Source: Achatina immaculata (taxonomy: Eukaryota > Mollusca > Gastropoda > Stylommatophora > Achatinidae). From it: a stretch of DNA of 64,000 nt. The translations under genes were made by a program, and so were the position numbers. The DNA is taken from contig CM019704.1 of assembly GCA_009760885.1 (NCBI GenBank), positions 10,686,303 through 10,750,302 of the forward strand, given 5' to 3'. Shown one piece after another: positions 1-10,376 of the stretch. The notes under the pieces are model-generated. The model did not search any database and was not told the origin of the DNA. It saw only the letters and a list, made by a program, of their open reading frames with translations. How positions within the stretch are numbered: the stretch's first letter is position 1; every line of letters begins with the position of its first letter.

Positions 1-849
1 TCATGCCGTGTTATTGTTGTCATCTTTGTGTTTAGACTCATGCCGTGTTATTGTTGTCATCTTTGTGTTTAGACTCATGCCTTGTTATTGTTGTCATCTT
101 TGTGTTTAGACTCATGCCTTGTTATTATTGTCATCTTTGTGTTTAGACTCATGCCTTGTTATTGTTGTCATCTTTGTGTTTAGACTCATGCCTTGTTATT
201 GTTGTCATCTTTGTGTTTAGACTCATGCCTTGTTATCGTTGTCATCTTTGTGTTTAGATTCATGCCTTGTTATTGTTGTCATCTTTGTGTTTAGACTCAT
301 GCCTTGTTATTGTTGTCATCTTTGTGTGTAGACTCATGCCTTGTTATCGTTGTCATCTTTGTGTTTAGACTCATGCCTTGTTATCGTTGTCATCTTTGTG
401 TTTAGACTCATGCCTTGTTATCGTTGTCATCTTTGTGTTTAGACTCATGCCTTGTTATCGTTGTCATCTTTGTGTTTAGACTCATGCTTTGTTATTGTTG
501 TCATCTTTGTGTTTAGACTCATGCCTTGTTATTGTTGTCATCTTTGTGTTTAGACTCATGCCTTGTTATTGTTGTCATCTTTGTGTTTAGACTCATGCTT
601 TGTTATTGTTGTCATCTTTGTGTTTAGACTCATGCCTTGTTATTGTTGTCATCTTTGTGTTTAGACTCATGCTTTGTTATTGTTGTCATCTTTGTGTTTA
701 GACTCATGCCTTGTTATTGTTGTCATCTTTGTGTTTAGACTCATGCCTTGTTATTGTTGTCATCTTTGTGTTTAGACTCATGCCTTGTTATTGTTGTCAT
801 CTTTGTGTTTAGACTCATGCCTTGTTATTATTGTCATCTTTGTGTTTAG
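1..849 (+). repeat. 37-bp minisatellite carrying a splice acceptor
   Basis: About 23 head-to-tail copies of a 37-bp unit. Each copy contains a T-rich stretch ending in TTTGTGTTTAG, followed by ACTCATGCCTTGT. The last copy runs straight into exon A, whose first 13 bases are the same ACTCATGCCTTGT. The array is therefore made of repeated copies of the intron/exon A junction. Variation is limited to a few positions (CCG/CCT/CTT, ATT/ATC). The window begins inside the array. Confidence 0.95.
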
Positions 850-1196
850 ACTCATGCCTTGTCACTGAGAAGAGCGGTTCCAGGAAGAAGCAAATCTTTC
901 GATGACTTGCTCAAAGAACACAAGGCAGCAAAAGAAGCCCTACTAAAGGCAAGGGCAGAGAGCCAGAATGCAGCATTGGCAGCTTCGGCAAATCGTCTCC
1001 TGGTCTCACCCACAACAATAAACTCTACCATATATGCCCTGAAGCAGCAGGTGGTGCCAATGATAGCCCAGCGTGATGGCAAGTTAGTACACTCAGCAAG
1101 TGTGCCTGCAACACCAAGGTCAACTGCTCCTTCCAGTGCTGTACCCCCAGAGACAAGTTTTGTCAAACCTGGTTCAGTTCCTAATGTGTTTCATAG
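850..1196 (+). CDS. Exon A, first copy, of an unidentified nuclear-type protein
   Basis: An internal exon of the plus-strand gene. It follows a TTTGTGTTTAG acceptor and ends at CATAG before GTATGT, a good donor. It is 347 bp long, phase 0 at the start and leaving two bases at the end. It encodes about 115 residues: a basic start (LRRAVPGRSK), a charged Lys/Glu/Ala-rich segment that could form a helix (SFDDLLKEHKAAKEALLKA), then a Ser/Thr/Pro/Val-rich tail ending NVFHR. No initiator is needed because the frame is open through the acceptor. I do not recognise the family. The two leftover bases are completed by the first base of exon B, giving HR-LTSS. The whole exon recurs at 3506-3852 with the same protein. 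Confidence 0.75.
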
Positions 1197-1532
1197 GTAT
1201 GTAGTACTTTAACATCATCATTGTTGTCACATCATCATTGGCTTTTCATACTCATTCTGAAGCATAAGCCTTTCACACATTCATTTCTCATACTTTTGCC
1301 TTCAACTTGTAGATATTATCTAGGCTGTACTAGTTATTCTCTGTGGACTGAATCCATTTGTTATCTGCTGTCTTTTATATTTTCTTGATATTCATAAACT
1401 GAGAACTTGACCATTGTTTTTTTTATGTTACTGTCCAAGTCCCAGCTGGCCATGCATAATAGTTGAGCACAAGTTCTGTTTCCTTGAAGAAAATCCCTAA
1501 CATCGCTTGAAGTAGAGGCTAACAAAGCTATA
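1197..1532 (+). other. Intron after exon A, first copy
   Basis: AT-rich intronic sequence between the exon A donor and a Tc1-like insertion. No coding or RNA feature was seen. The same stretch recurs at 3853-4189 with a handful of substitutions. Confidence 0.6.
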
Positions 1533-2690
1533 CTGTTAAAAAAAAAGAAACTCAACACTACTGTAGTTGTAATGGACACCAAATTTCAAACTTGTATCAA
1601 CATTTTATTTTACGGAATTAATGTTTCAATCTTTGTATGAAGAAACTTTAAGACTTTAATAAAGAAATGATGTTCTTTAATTGTTGTTTTTGAATAATTA
1701 TTCTTTGCGACTGATGCTTCTGTTTCAGTAAGGTGTATGGCCTCCTCTGGCCTTTATCAGAGAACGACATTACCTTGACATGGATCCGATTAGCCGTTGG
1801 ATCTGTTGTTGTGGGATGTCTGCCCACTCTTTCCGCAGTGCAAGAGACAACTGTCGGAGATTGGTTGGCGCCACATCTCACTGGCGTACCTGTCTGTTGA
1901 GTTCATTCCATAAGTGTTCTTCTATTGGGTTCATGTCTGATGACATGGATGGCCACGGAATGGTCTGGATGTTGTTCTTAGTGAGAAACTGGGTGGTGAG
2001 TTGTGCCACATGAGGTCGAGTGTTATTCTGCTGAAAAATCGACCCTGGTGCAGCCATAAGTGGAAGGACGTATCGCTGGCATTCAGGCATCCTTCAGTTT
2101 GCACCAGGTCACTTCTTCCCATGAAGTTGGTTGTCCCCCATACCAGTACACCTCCACCACCATGTGGAGGAGCCTCATCCACGCAGTTCTGGGTGTAGCA
2201 CTCATGGACTCTGTGGTAAACTCTTCTCCATCTATCGTGTCGCTGGAGCAGAAAGAATGATTCATCACTAAACCAAACCCTTCTCAAATGCGGTCCATTG
2301 CCGATGCTGGTTCGTCCACTGCAGTTAGTTCTGGCGATGCCAGTCCATAAGAACATGATGTCTGTAGGGTCTTCTAGCCCAAAGACCAGCGTCATGCCCC
2401 AGTCCGTGACCGTTTGATCTGAAATTCGACGAGCTGCTGTCATTGACTGGACTGTTGAGGGTGCAGATGCAAATCTATTCCTGAGGTGACGCAGCCGTAA
2501 GAAGCGGTCTTCGGCAGGAGTTGTGACTATGGGTCTTCTGCTGCACGGCCAGTCAGCAACTGAGCCAGTTTCTTGAAATTGTCTCCAAAGGTGACTAATA
2601 GCGCTTCTAACCACATTAAATTGTCTGGCCACTACACTTTGTGACTGTCCAGTCTGTAAATGTTCAGTGATGATGAATCATTTTTCTTTA
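1533..2690 (-). mobile_element. Tc1-like transposon, 5'-truncated pseudogene copy
   Basis: Read on the minus strand this is a Tc1-family DNA transposon whose transposase is broken over several frames. 2632 downward gives the N-terminal helix-turn-helix region (MARQFNVVRSAISHLW). About 2300 gives the first catalytic aspartate context (RVWFSDESFF). 2090-1878 gives QQNNTRPHVA and SSDMNPIEEHLW, the second and third catalytic regions. The aspartate expected in the second (QDNxRPH in the family) is N here, so the enzyme would be dead even without the frameshifts. The left inverted repeat starts near 1533. The right end is missing, cut at 2687-2691 where a minisatellite resumes. Confidence 0.88.
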
Positions 2691-3505
2691 GACTCATGCC
2701 TTGTTATTGTTGTCATCTTTGTGTTTAGACTCATGCCTTGTTATTATTGTCATCTTTGTGTTTAGACTCATGCCTTGTTATTATTGTCATCTTTGTGTTT
2801 AGACTTATGCCTTGTTATTATTGTCATCTTTGTGTTTAGACTCATGCCTTGTTATTGTTGTCATCTTTGTGTTTAGACTCATGCCTTGTTATTATTGTCA
2901 TCTTTGTGTTTAGACTCATACCTTGTTATTATTGTCATCTTTGTGTTTAGACTCATGCCTTGTTATTATTGTCATCTTTGTGTTTAGACTCATGCCTTGT
3001 TGTTATTGTCATCTTTGTGTTTAGACTCATGCCTTGTTATTATTGTCATCTTTGTGTTTAGACTCATGCCTTGTTATTATTGTCATCTTTGTGTTTAGAC
3101 TCATGCCTTGTTATTATTGTCATCTTTGTGTTTAGACTCATGCCTTGTTATTATTGTCATCTTTGTGTTTAGACTTATACCTTGTTATTATTGTCATCTT
3201 TGTGTTTAGACTCATGCCTTGTTATTGTTGTCATCTTTGTGTTTAGACTCATACCTTGTTATTATTGTCATCTTTGTGTTTAGACTCATACCTTGTTATT
3301 ATTGTCATCTTTGTGTTTAGACTTATACCTTGTTATTATTGTCATCTTTGTGTTTAGACTCATACCTTGTTATTATTGTCATCTTTGTGTTTAGACTTAT
3401 ACCTTGTTATTATTGTCATCTTTGTGTTTAGACTCATACCTTGTTATTATTGTCATCTTTGTGTTTAGACTTATGCCTTGTTATTGTTGTCATCTTTGTG
3501 TTTAG
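2687..3505 (+). repeat. 37-bp splice-acceptor minisatellite, second block
   Basis: About 22 copies of the unit found at 1-849, ending exactly at exon A copy 2. More units here read ACTTATACC and TTATTATTG than in the first block, so the two arrays have diverged or expanded independently after duplication. The left edge joins the transposon at a shared TTTAG. Confidence 0.95.
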
Positions 3506-3852
3506 ACTCATGCCTTGTCACTGAGAAGAGCGGTTCCAGGAAGAAGCAAATCTTTCGATGACTTGCTCAAAGAACACAAGGCAGCAAAAGAAGCCCTACT
3601 AAAGGCAAGGGCAGAGAGCCAGAATGCAGCATTGGCAGCTTCGGCAAATCGTCTCCTGGTCTCACCCACAACAATAAACTCTACCATATATGCCCTGAAG
3701 CAGCAGGTGGTGCCAATGATAGCCCAGCGTGATGGCAAGTTAGTACACTCAGCAAGTGTGCCTGCAACACCAAGGTCAACTGCTCCTTCCAGTGCTGTAC
3801 CCCCAGAGACAAGTTTTGTCAAACCTGGTTCAGTTCCTAATGTGTTTCATAG
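3506..3852 (+). CDS. Exon A, second copy
   Basis: Duplicate of 850-1196, 2656 bp downstream, encoding the same residues with the same TTTAG acceptor and GTATGT donor. It is equally intact, so the sequence does not show which copy is used. Because the exon is 347 bp (not a multiple of three), including both copies in one mRNA would shift the frame. Joining this copy to exon B at 10000 or 12406 keeps the frame. It could be a mutually exclusive alternative or a redundant recent duplicate. Confidence 0.72.
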
Positions 3853-4189
3853 GTATGTAGTACTTTAACGTCATCATCGTTGTCACATCATCATTGGCTT
3901 TTCATACTCATTCTGAAGCATAAGCCTTTCACACATTCATTTTCTCATACTTTTGCCTTCAACTTGTAGATATTATCTAGGCTGTACTAGTTATTCTCTG
4001 TGGACTGAATCCATTTGTTATCTGCTGTCTTTTATAGTTTCTTGATATTCATAAACTGAGAACTTGACCATTGTTTTTTTTATGTTACTGTCCAAGTCCC
4101 AGCTGGCCATGCATAATAGTTGAGCACAAGTTCTGTTTCCTTGAAGAAAATCCCTAACATCGCTTGAAGTAGAAGCTAACAAAGCTATA
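3853..4189 (+). other. Intron after exon A, second copy
   Basis: Near-identical duplicate of 1197-1532. Nothing else seen in it. Confidence 0.6.
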
Positions 4190-5676
4190 CTGTTAAAAAA
4201 AAAAGAAACTCAACACTACTGTAGTTGTAATGGACACCAAATTTCAAACTCGTATCAACATTTTATTTTACGGAATTAATGTTTCAATCTTTGTATGAAG
4301 AAACTTTAAGACTTTAATAAAGAAATGATGTTCTTTAATTTTTGTTTTTGAATAATTATTCTTTGCGACTGATGCTTCTGTTTCAGTAAGGTGTATGGCC
4401 TCCTCTGGCCTGTATCAGAGAACGACATTACCTTGACATGGATCCGATTAGCCATTGGATCTGTTGTTGTGGGATGTCTGCCCACTCTTTCCGCAGTGCA
4501 AGAGACAACTGTCGGAGATTGGTTGGCGCCACATCTCACTGGCGTACCTGTCTGTTGAGTTCATTCCATAAGTGTTCTTCTATTGGGTTCATGTCTGATG
4601 ACATGGATGGCCACGGAATGGTCTGGATGTTGTTCTTAGTGAGAAACTGGGTGGTGAGTTGTGCCACATGAGGTCGAGTGTTATTCTGCTGAAAAATCGA
4701 CCCTGGTGCAGCCATAAGTGGAAGGACGTATCGCTGGCATTCAGGCATCCTTCAGTTTGCACCAGGTCACTTCTTCCCATGAAGTTGGTTGTCCCCCATA
4801 CCAGTACACCTCCACCACCATGTGGAGGAGCCTCATCCACGCAGTTCTGGGTGTAGCACTCATGGACTCTGTGGTAAACTCTTCTCCATCTATCGTGTCG
4901 CTGGAGCAGAAAGAATGATTCATCACTAAACCAAACCCTTCTCAAATGCGGTCCATTGCCGATGCTGGTTCGTCCACTGCAGTTAGTTCTGGCGATGCCA
5001 GTCCATAAGAACATGATGTCTGTAGGGTCTTCTAGCCCAAAGACCAGCGTCATGCCCCAGTCCGTGACCGTTTGATCTGAAATTCGACGAGCTGCTGTCA
5101 TTGACTGGACTGTTGAGGGTGCAGATGCAAATCTATTCCTGAGGTGACGCAGCCGTAAGAAGCGGTCTTCGGCAGGAGTTGTGACTATGGGTCTTCTGCT
5201 GCACGGCCAGTCAGCAACTGAGCCAGTTTCTTGAAATTGTCTCCAAAGGTGACTAATAGCGCTTCTAACCACATTAAATTGTCTGGCCACTACACTTTGT
5301 GACTGTCCAGTCTGTAAATGTTCAGTGATGATGAATCATTTTTCTTTAGTAAGATGAGCCATAATTGAGCATTGAATTTTCAAATGAATTGATTCGAGGA
5401 GCATCAATCTTTTATAGGCATTCAGTAACATGGTCAGTGAGTTTTATGTTCAGTAAGTTTCACGGGATTCTCATGAACCTGTCATGAGTTATTGTCAGAA
5501 ATGGTGTTTCGACTAGTGTCACTTTTCTGTGCTCATGAATCATCTGCTGAGTACAGTTCAGGACGGCACGTGAAGCTGATGTCCAAGTGAGGGTTTCAGG
5601 CAATTTGTCTTTGTCTGATCAGCAAACTTCAGTTTAAATTGCACAATTGTATTTGTTGCGGTTTTTTTTTGAACAG
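4190..5676 (-). mobile_element. Tc1-like transposon, near-complete inactive copy
   Basis: About 1.49 kb, the usual length for a Tc1 element. The right part reaches a terminal region resembling the left end: both read CTGTTNAAAAAAAA followed by a CAACA-containing stretch when oriented inward, so these are diverged inverted repeats. The left end abuts TATA, consistent with TA target use. The transposase segments (HTH at 5290 downward, FSDES near 4960, NPIEEHLW near 4590) lie in different frames and share the D-to-N change and the frameshifts of the other copy. The defects therefore predate the 2.66 kb duplication. Confidence 0.85.
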
Positions 5677-6048
5677 GTGAAGTAGTGAAATTATGAGAAG
5701 ATGAACCAACATATTAGGACTATACTAGAGACAGGAAAAAGCATTGCTTACATGGCAGTGATAAACAGCACATCTCACAAGACATGCAACTTTCCTTGCA
5801 ATCAGTGTCTTGGTGAAAAATATGTACACAGCCACCTTACAAGATCAGCAGTGACTTATTTCTGGATGTTCAGAAGATAGGTTTCTTCATGGGCTCCACT
5901 ACTTGTTTAATAAGTTTATCCTTCCTTCACTGGCCATGCTGGGCTATTGCAAGAACTTGTTACTAGCCACACTCGATGGAGCTAGAGTATAGCTTTGATG
6001 AGCTGTGATCTTAGTGTTGACACTGTCATCTTGGCTTTCATTATCTTT
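5677..6048 (+). other. Unique intronic sequence
   Basis: Single-copy intronic DNA between the Tc1 element and the next minisatellite. I see no exon, RNA gene or repeat in it. Confidence 0.5.
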
Positions 6049-6396
6049 TAGTTAATGTGCAGGCTGATATCTAAAGTTATGGTATTTGTCTCTCACAGGC
6101 TGATATCTAGAGTTATGGTATTTGTCTCTCACAGGCTAATATCTAAAGTTATGGTATTTGTCTCTCACAGGCTAATACCTAAAGTTATGGTATTTGTCTC
6201 TCACAGGCTGATACCTAAAGTTATGGTATTTGTCTCTCACAGGCTAATACCTAAAGTTATGGTATTTGTCTCTCACAGGCTGATATCTAGAGTTATGGTA
6301 TTTGTCTCTCACAGGCTAATATCTAAAGTTATGGTATTTGTCTCTCACAGGCTAATACCTAAAGTTATGGTATTTGTCTCTCACAGGCTAATATCT
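6049..6396 (+). repeat. 36-bp minisatellite carrying a splice acceptor
   Basis: About 10 copies of a 36-bp unit in which GTATTTGTCTCTCACAG is followed by GCTGATATCTAAAGTTATG. The unit length is a multiple of three, so an artefactual open frame runs through it. The acceptor-like part and the bases after it match the real exon B boundary (CTCCCGCAG then GCTGACATCTTCAGTGG). Degenerate units continue to both sides of the MITE and right up to exon B. Confidence 0.93.
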
Positions 6397-7473
6397 ATAT
6401 TTATCCTTTATAGACTACTCAAAGCCATTTGATTGTGTACAACACCAGAAACTTTGGGAAATAATGGGAAAAAATGGGATTTCCAACACATTTGATACAA
6501 TTAACATCACTGCTCTATCTAGACCAACAAGCAGCAGTAAGAATAAATGGTGAAACAACAAGTTGGTTTGACATAAAACAAGGGGTCCGTCAGGGGTGCA
6601 TATTGTCACCCTACTTATTTAACTTGTATACTGAAAATATAATGAGGAATGTTAGAGAAGATGTAGACAAAGAATATTACGATGCCATAACAATTGGAGG
6701 TTATGAAATACAAGAGATTAGATATGCTGATGACACAGTATTACTGTCCACAACACAAAAAGGAATGGAAAAACTAATTATGTCAGTCCGTAAGAACAGC
6801 GAAGAGCAGAACCTCTATCTTAATGCAAAGAAAACTAAATTGATGACAACTGACAAAACAAACAAGGCAACTGAAATATATATCAATGAGGAAAAATTGG
6901 AAGAAGTGGAGAGTTTTGAATATCTTGGATCACTACTAACTAATAATGGAGATACAATGAGGGAAATTAAAAGGAGGACAAATAAAGAATCTGTGGAGAG
7001 GAGCAGACAGAACTACAAAAATAAGATTTTTAAGGGCATGCATCTTTCCCATGGCAACATATGCCTGTGAGACCTGGACACTTAACAAAACAGCTGAGAA
7101 ACACATAAATGCCTTTGAATGTAAATGCTACAGAAGAGTTCTCCAAATATCGTGGACACAAAAAAGAACAAATATATCTATACTACAAGAGCTTAATATT
7201 GAAGAAGGCTGGCTAGTAAAGAGGATTAAAGAGAGAAAACTTAAATATTTTGGACGTATTAAACGTCATGATAATTTAGAGAATACCGTTTTGGAAGGAT
7301 ACATAATGGGAAAAAGAAAAAGAAGAAGACCAAAACGAAGATGGCTGCAAGAAATCGTTGACGATCTGCAAATGGACGCAGCAGCAGCAGGCCATCTTGC
7401 TCACAACCGAGAGGCCTACAGGAGTGCTGTTTGGGAGGCAAAGTTCCGCAAGGGACATGCAAATGAATGAATG
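6397..7473 (+). mobile_element. RTE-like retrotransposon fragment, family 1, first copy
   Basis: A 5'-truncated non-LTR retrotransposon. Motif A region FIDYSKPFD is near 6410. The RT motif KQGVRQGCILSPYLF and the catalytic box YADD are near 6580 and 6725. The thumb (FEYLGSLLTNNGDT) is near 6920, followed by the C-terminal RTE/CR1-type segment (ACETWTLNKTAEKHI, KYFGRIKRHDN, GKRKRRRPKRRWLQEI) ending in a stop at 7470. The tail is (AATG)n. A frameshift lies near 6475, and a 26-bp deletion near 6980 shifts the frame again, so it is inactive. It interrupts the 36-bp array: AGGCTAATATCT stands at 6385-6396 and again at 7474-7485. Confidence 0.9.
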
Positions 7474-7543
7474 AGGCTAATATCTAAAGTTATGGTATTT
7501 GTCTCTCGCAGGCTAATATCTAAAGTTATAGTATTTGTTATTC
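7474..7543 (+). repeat. Two more 36-bp acceptor units
   Basis: Continuation of the 6049-6396 array between the retrotransposon tail and the MITE; TCTCTCGCAG replaces TCTCTCACAG in one unit. Confidence 0.8.
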
Positions 7544-8249
7544 TTAACTCTTCTCGTGCGGGAGAAGAAACACGGACGTGTCGTGGAGTGCGGGAGTAAA
7601 AACGCAGGTCTTGGTCTGTAAGGGGGTCTAGTTGTAAAATGAAATGGAAAACAGTATTTCCATGTACTTCTGTATACTTAATATGTTTCAAAGTATAGCT
7701 AAATGAATGAAAATTTCATAAATGCAGAGTTTTTTAGGAAAAAGAAGTAATGTGATGTTTTTAGACACTGATTGTGGCCAGCTCACCATCGGCGAGGTCT
7801 AGATCTGCACTATTTACCATCTGAGATGTGTAGATCTACTTGTCGATCTCGTATTGTGATTCTGTGTTGCATTCTCGCTGAATGAATGTCTGAACTAACC
7901 TCCTAACTACACCTAACTACTTCTCCAGTCGTCTAAATATGTCTAGATCTACTTAGAAAACAATTAAGAGCAGCGGGGTGGCCATAGGCTATGTCCATAC
8001 CCCTATCTGCATCGTCAAAAATTGAAAAATGTCCATGCTTCTCGTCCTTTTTCTCGCTCGGCATCACTCGTAACTAGGCACTCTTTCGCCATTTTGAAAG
8101 TGTCACCGGAATCACGGACGAAATATGTACAATCTAAATGTTACACCACTTGTTTTAATGAAACAAACAATTGTCACTATAATGACCATACGGTAGCTTT
8201 GGGACACCAGAAGTGTCACTATATTGACCATACGCACGGAAAGAGTTAA
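7544..8249. mobile_element. TTAA-flanked MITE, subfamily 1, copy 1
   Basis: A 706-bp non-coding element bounded by TTAA at both ends. The left end reads TTAACTCTTCTCGTGCGG. The right end, read inward, is TTAACTCTTTCCGTGCG. TTAA target duplication is characteristic of the piggyBac superfamily, so this is probably a non-autonomous piggyBac-type MITE. It lies inside the 36-bp array. Short open frames within it are not genes. Confidence 0.82.
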
Positions 8250-8471
8250 AATAATATCTAAAGTTACTGTTCTTATCTCTCACGGACTGATATCTAAAAT
8301 TATTGTTCTTGTCTCTCACAAATATCTAAAGTCACTGTTATCTCTCACAGACTGATATCTAAAGTTCCTATGTTTGTTTATCTAAAGGTAGTGTTTTGAC
8401 TGATATCTGAAGTTACTGTTCTCATCTCTCACAGACTTAATGTCTAAAGTTACTATGCTTATCTCCCGCAG
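8250..8471 (+). repeat. Degenerate 36-bp acceptor units leading into exon B
   Basis: Six or so decayed units (GATATCTAAAGTTNCTGTT, then CTCTCACAG) grading into the true acceptor TTATCTCCCGCAG at 8471. Repeated at 9779-9999 and 12184-12405. Confidence 0.8.
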
Positions 8472-8620
8472 GCTGACATCTTCAGTGGTGTTACCCCAGT
8501 CTGTACCCCTAACAGTAAAGGAGGATACAACTGTCAGACATGAACCTTCAACAAGGGATCAATTTTCCTCACTTGAAATACCATGCTCAGAGATGCAAGA
8601 GACAAAACTTCATCAAAACA
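8472..8620 (+). pseudogene. Exon B, truncated copy
   Basis: The first 149 bp or so of exon B with its acceptor. It is cut at CTTCATCAAAA and fused directly to family-1 retrotransposon sequence (CAGCTGAGAAAC). The exon B frame meets a stop immediately after the junction (HQNS then stop) and the donor is lost. Splicing into this copy would truncate the protein, so it is most likely a dead end or poison exon. It is the left product of a 1528-bp tandem duplication whose breakpoint shares CAAAA between exon and retrotransposon. Confidence 0.8.
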
Positions 8621-9001
8621 GCTGAGAAACACATAAATGCCTTTGAATGTAAATGCTACAGAAGAGTTCTCCAAATATCGTGGACACAAAAAAGAACAAA
8701 TATATCTATACTACAAGAGCTTAATATTGAAGAAGGCTGGCTAGTAAAGAGGATTAAAGAGAGAAAACTTAAATATTTTGGACGTATTAAACGTCATGAT
8801 AATTTAGAGAATACCGTTTTGGAAGGATACATAATGGGAAAAAGAAAAAGAAGAAGACCAAAACGAAGATGGCTGCAAGAAATCGTTGACGATCTGCAAA
8901 TGGACGCAGCAGCAGCAGGCCATCTTGCTCACAACCGAGAGGCCTACAGGAGTGCTGTTTGGGAGGCAAAGTTCCGCAAGGGACATGCAAATGAATGAAT
9001 G
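8621..9001 (+). mobile_element. RTE-like family 1 fragment, second copy
   Basis: The last 125 codons or so of the family-1 ORF (from KTAEKHINAFECK) with the (AATG)n tail. It is identical in coding content to 7087-7473 and was produced by tandem duplication rather than by a new insertion, since it starts at the duplication breakpoint. Confidence 0.88.
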
Positions 9002-9071
9002 AGGCTAATATCTAAAGTTATGGTATTTGTCTCTCGCAGGCTAATATCTAAAGTTATAGTATTTGTTATTC

Positions 9072-9778
9072 TTAACTCTTCTCGTGCGGGAGAAGAAACA
9101 CGGACGTGTCGTGGAGTGCGGGAGTAAAAACGCAGGTCTTGGTCTGTAAGGGGGTCTAGTTGTAAAATGAAATGGAAAACAGTATTTCCATGTACTTCTG
9201 TATACTTAATATGTTTCAAAGTATAGCTAAATGAATGAAAATTTCATAAATGCAGAGTTTTTTAGGAAAAAAGAAGTAATGTGATGTTTTTAGACACTGA
9301 TTGTGGCCAGCTCACCATCGGCGAGGTCTAGATCTGCACTATTTACCATCTGAGATGTGTAGATCTACTTGTCGATCTCGTATTGTGATTCTGTGTTGCA
9401 TTCTCGCTGAATGAATGTCTGAACTAACCTCCTAACTACACCTAACTACTTCTCCAGTCGTCTAAATATGTCTAGATCTACTTAGAAAACAATTAAGAGC
9501 AGCGGGGTGGCCATAGGCTATGTCCATACCCCTATCTGCATCGTCAAAAATTGAAAAATGTCCATGCTTCTCGTCCTTTTTCTCGCTCGGCATCACTCGT
9601 AACTAGGCACTCTTTCGCCATTTTGAAAGTGTCACCGGAATCACGGACGAAATATGTACAATCTAAATGTTACACCACTTGTTTTAATGAAACAAACAAT
9701 TGTCACTATAATGACCATACGGTAGCTTTGGGACACCAGAAGTGTCACTATATTGACCATACGCACGGAAAGAGTTAA
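9072..9778. mobile_element. TTAA-flanked MITE, subfamily 1, copy 2
   Basis: Duplicate of 7544-8249, 1528 bp downstream, with a single-base length difference in an A run. TTAA at 9072-9075 and 9775-9778. Confidence 0.82.
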
Positions 9779-9999
9779 AATAATATCTAAAGTTACTGTT
9801 CTTATCTCTCACGGACTGATATCTAAAATTATTGTTCTTGTCTCTCACAATATCTAAAGTCACTGTTATCTCTCACAGACTGATATCTAAAGTTCCTATG
9901 TTTGTTTATCTAAAGGTAGTGTTTTGACTGATATCTGAAGTTACTGTTCTCATCTCTCACAGACTTAATGTCTAAAGTTACTATGCTTATCTCCCGCAG
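9779..9999 (+). repeat. Degenerate 36-bp acceptor units before exon B copy 2
   Basis: Same decayed units as 8250-8471, ending TTATCTCCCGCAG at 9999. Confidence 0.8.
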
Positions 10000-10177
10000 G
10001 CTGACATCTTCAGTGGTGTTACCCCAGTCTGTACCCCTAACAGTAAAGGAGGATACAACTGTCAGACATGAACCTTCAACAAGGGATCAATTTTCCTCAC
10101 TTGAAATACCATGCTCAGAGATGCAAGAGACAAAACTTCATCAAAATTATCTTCCTCATCATCCAAAGCCCATTGCT
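10000..10177 (+). CDS. Exon B, intact copy 1
   Basis: A 178-bp internal exon after a CTTATCTCCCGCAG acceptor. Its first base completes the split codon left by exon A (AG+G, arginine). It then encodes 59 residues, starting LTSSVVLPQSVPLTV, continuing with an acidic/polar stretch (KEDTTVRHEPSTRDQFSSLE) and ending HHPKPIA before GTAAAT. That donor is weaker than consensus but leaves phase 0, which is what exon C needs. The segment is polar with no recognised domain, and was assigned to the same protein as exon A from phase agreement and order. A second intact copy is at 12406. Confidence 0.68.
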
Positions 10178-10376
10178 GTAAATAGCATACATTTTTGTTT
10201 ATTTAAGTAATGCATCATTAGATGATATTGACATTTTGTGTAAAAGAAATAATATAAAATAGACTGTCTATGATCTTGACTATAAAAAAACTTGATATTA
10301 TCATTGTTACTTGTACTGTCAAAATATAAAAAGCAACGTAAGTATAAAAAAAGGGGACAAAAACATTGATATCATG
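10178..10376 (+). other. Intron after exon B
   Basis: AT-rich intronic sequence, repeated at 12584-12782. No other feature seen. Confidence 0.5.

Noticed and set aside
1..850. CRISPR-like array
   Set aside because: Units are directly contiguous with no unique spacers, and the sequence is eukaryotic.
6055..6432. 125-codon frame of repeated ISKVMVFVSHRL
   Set aside because: Artefact of the 36-bp splice-acceptor minisatellite; it runs into a retrotransposon.
7416..7691. Minus-strand ORFs of 60 to 91 codons around the retrotransposon/MITE junctions
   Set aside because: Span element boundaries and are duplicated only because the segment is; shadows.
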